Assembly: GCF_036324505.1 (NCBI RefSeq)
Contig: NC_086355.1
Span: 25,788,518 to 25,852,517, forward strand
Source of the DNA: Eleginops maclovinus
Lineage: Eukaryota; Chordata; Actinopteri; Perciformes; Eleginopidae
Length of the DNA: 64,000 nt
Direction of reading: 5' to 3'
In this document: in pieces, positions 62,766 to 64,000 of the stretch
Layout: every line of letters begins with the position of its first letter
Numbering within the stretch: the stretch's first letter is position 1
Position numbers and translations under genes: made by a program
The notes under the pieces: generated by a model
Told to the model about the DNA's origin: nothing
Database searches by the model: none
The model's input: only the letters and a program-made list of their open reading frames with translations

Positions 62766-63000
62766 CTGCAGGAAGAATCAACAGAAGCAAACTGTTAAGG
62801 TCACAAGTAAAAGCTGGACAGTTTTGCATTTAGGCACCAGTTTATTTCTGTCAAGCTAAATGCAGTACTGCTTAAGAGCACTGGAGACAAAATATTATAT
62901 TTAATAATATAATGTGACACTCAATACTTTCACCTCATTTTGGAAGGAATGACTGGACTTTGTAATCAGTCCATATAGCTAATAGCTGTAGAAACTGTTA

Positions 63001-64000
<1,000 letters not shown>

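Overview
The window is vertebrate nuclear DNA, almost certainly from a teleost fish. It has short exons with GT-AG introns, long dinucleotide microsatellites and several transposon families typical of fish (Tc1, hAT MITEs, Rex3/RTE, L2, L1). No bacterial or organellar features are visible. Host coding sequence is sparse and most of the window is intergenic, intronic or transposon-derived.

Host genes. (1) gpr39 exon 1 lies on the minus strand at 30585-31368 and encodes TM1-TM5 of the zinc-sensing ghrelin-family receptor. Exon 2 is not in the remaining 30 kb to its left, so the intron runs off the window. (2) slc35f5 lies on the minus strand at 48578-62765. Twelve coding exons can be joined with fully consistent phases (437 codons plus stop); only the N-terminal exon(s) are off the right edge. 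The last exon is 8.7 kb from the penultimate one because that intron is filled with retrotransposons. (3) At 11401-12098 on the plus strand there are two clean exons with a stop codon and an AATAAA. I read them as the 3' end of a gene I could not identify, lying antisense within the apparent gpr39 intron.

Left block (1-10500) is a nest of DNA transposons. A decayed hAT transposase C-terminus comes first. Then hAT-type ends at 1199 and 10119 enclose about 8.9 kb with a full-length Tc1 element, a nine-exon HECT-type E3 ligase gene of the G2E3-like fish family (plus strand), and a DDE integrase gene (minus strand). The two genes converge and have closely spaced poly(A) signals. This two-gene cassette is my best candidate for a poorly described mobile system.

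Middle (10500-48500) holds three copies of one MITE family (TTAA-flanked where preserved) carrying different nested insertions and microsatellites. It also holds a foldback hAT MITE with a perfect 8-bp target duplication, a 5'-truncated Rex3 copy, an internally deleted Tc1 element, a degenerate L1 with an hAT MITE in its 5' region and a strange foldback tandem repeat between its ORFs, and a solo LTR.

Right block (48500-64000) is slc35f5 with its transposon-filled introns. It includes a nearly complete Rex3, and an L2-group LINE whose single ORF is split by a nearly identical 5'-truncated copy of itself. A (TG)72 tract directly abuts a splice acceptor. A truncated Tc1 element runs off the right edge.
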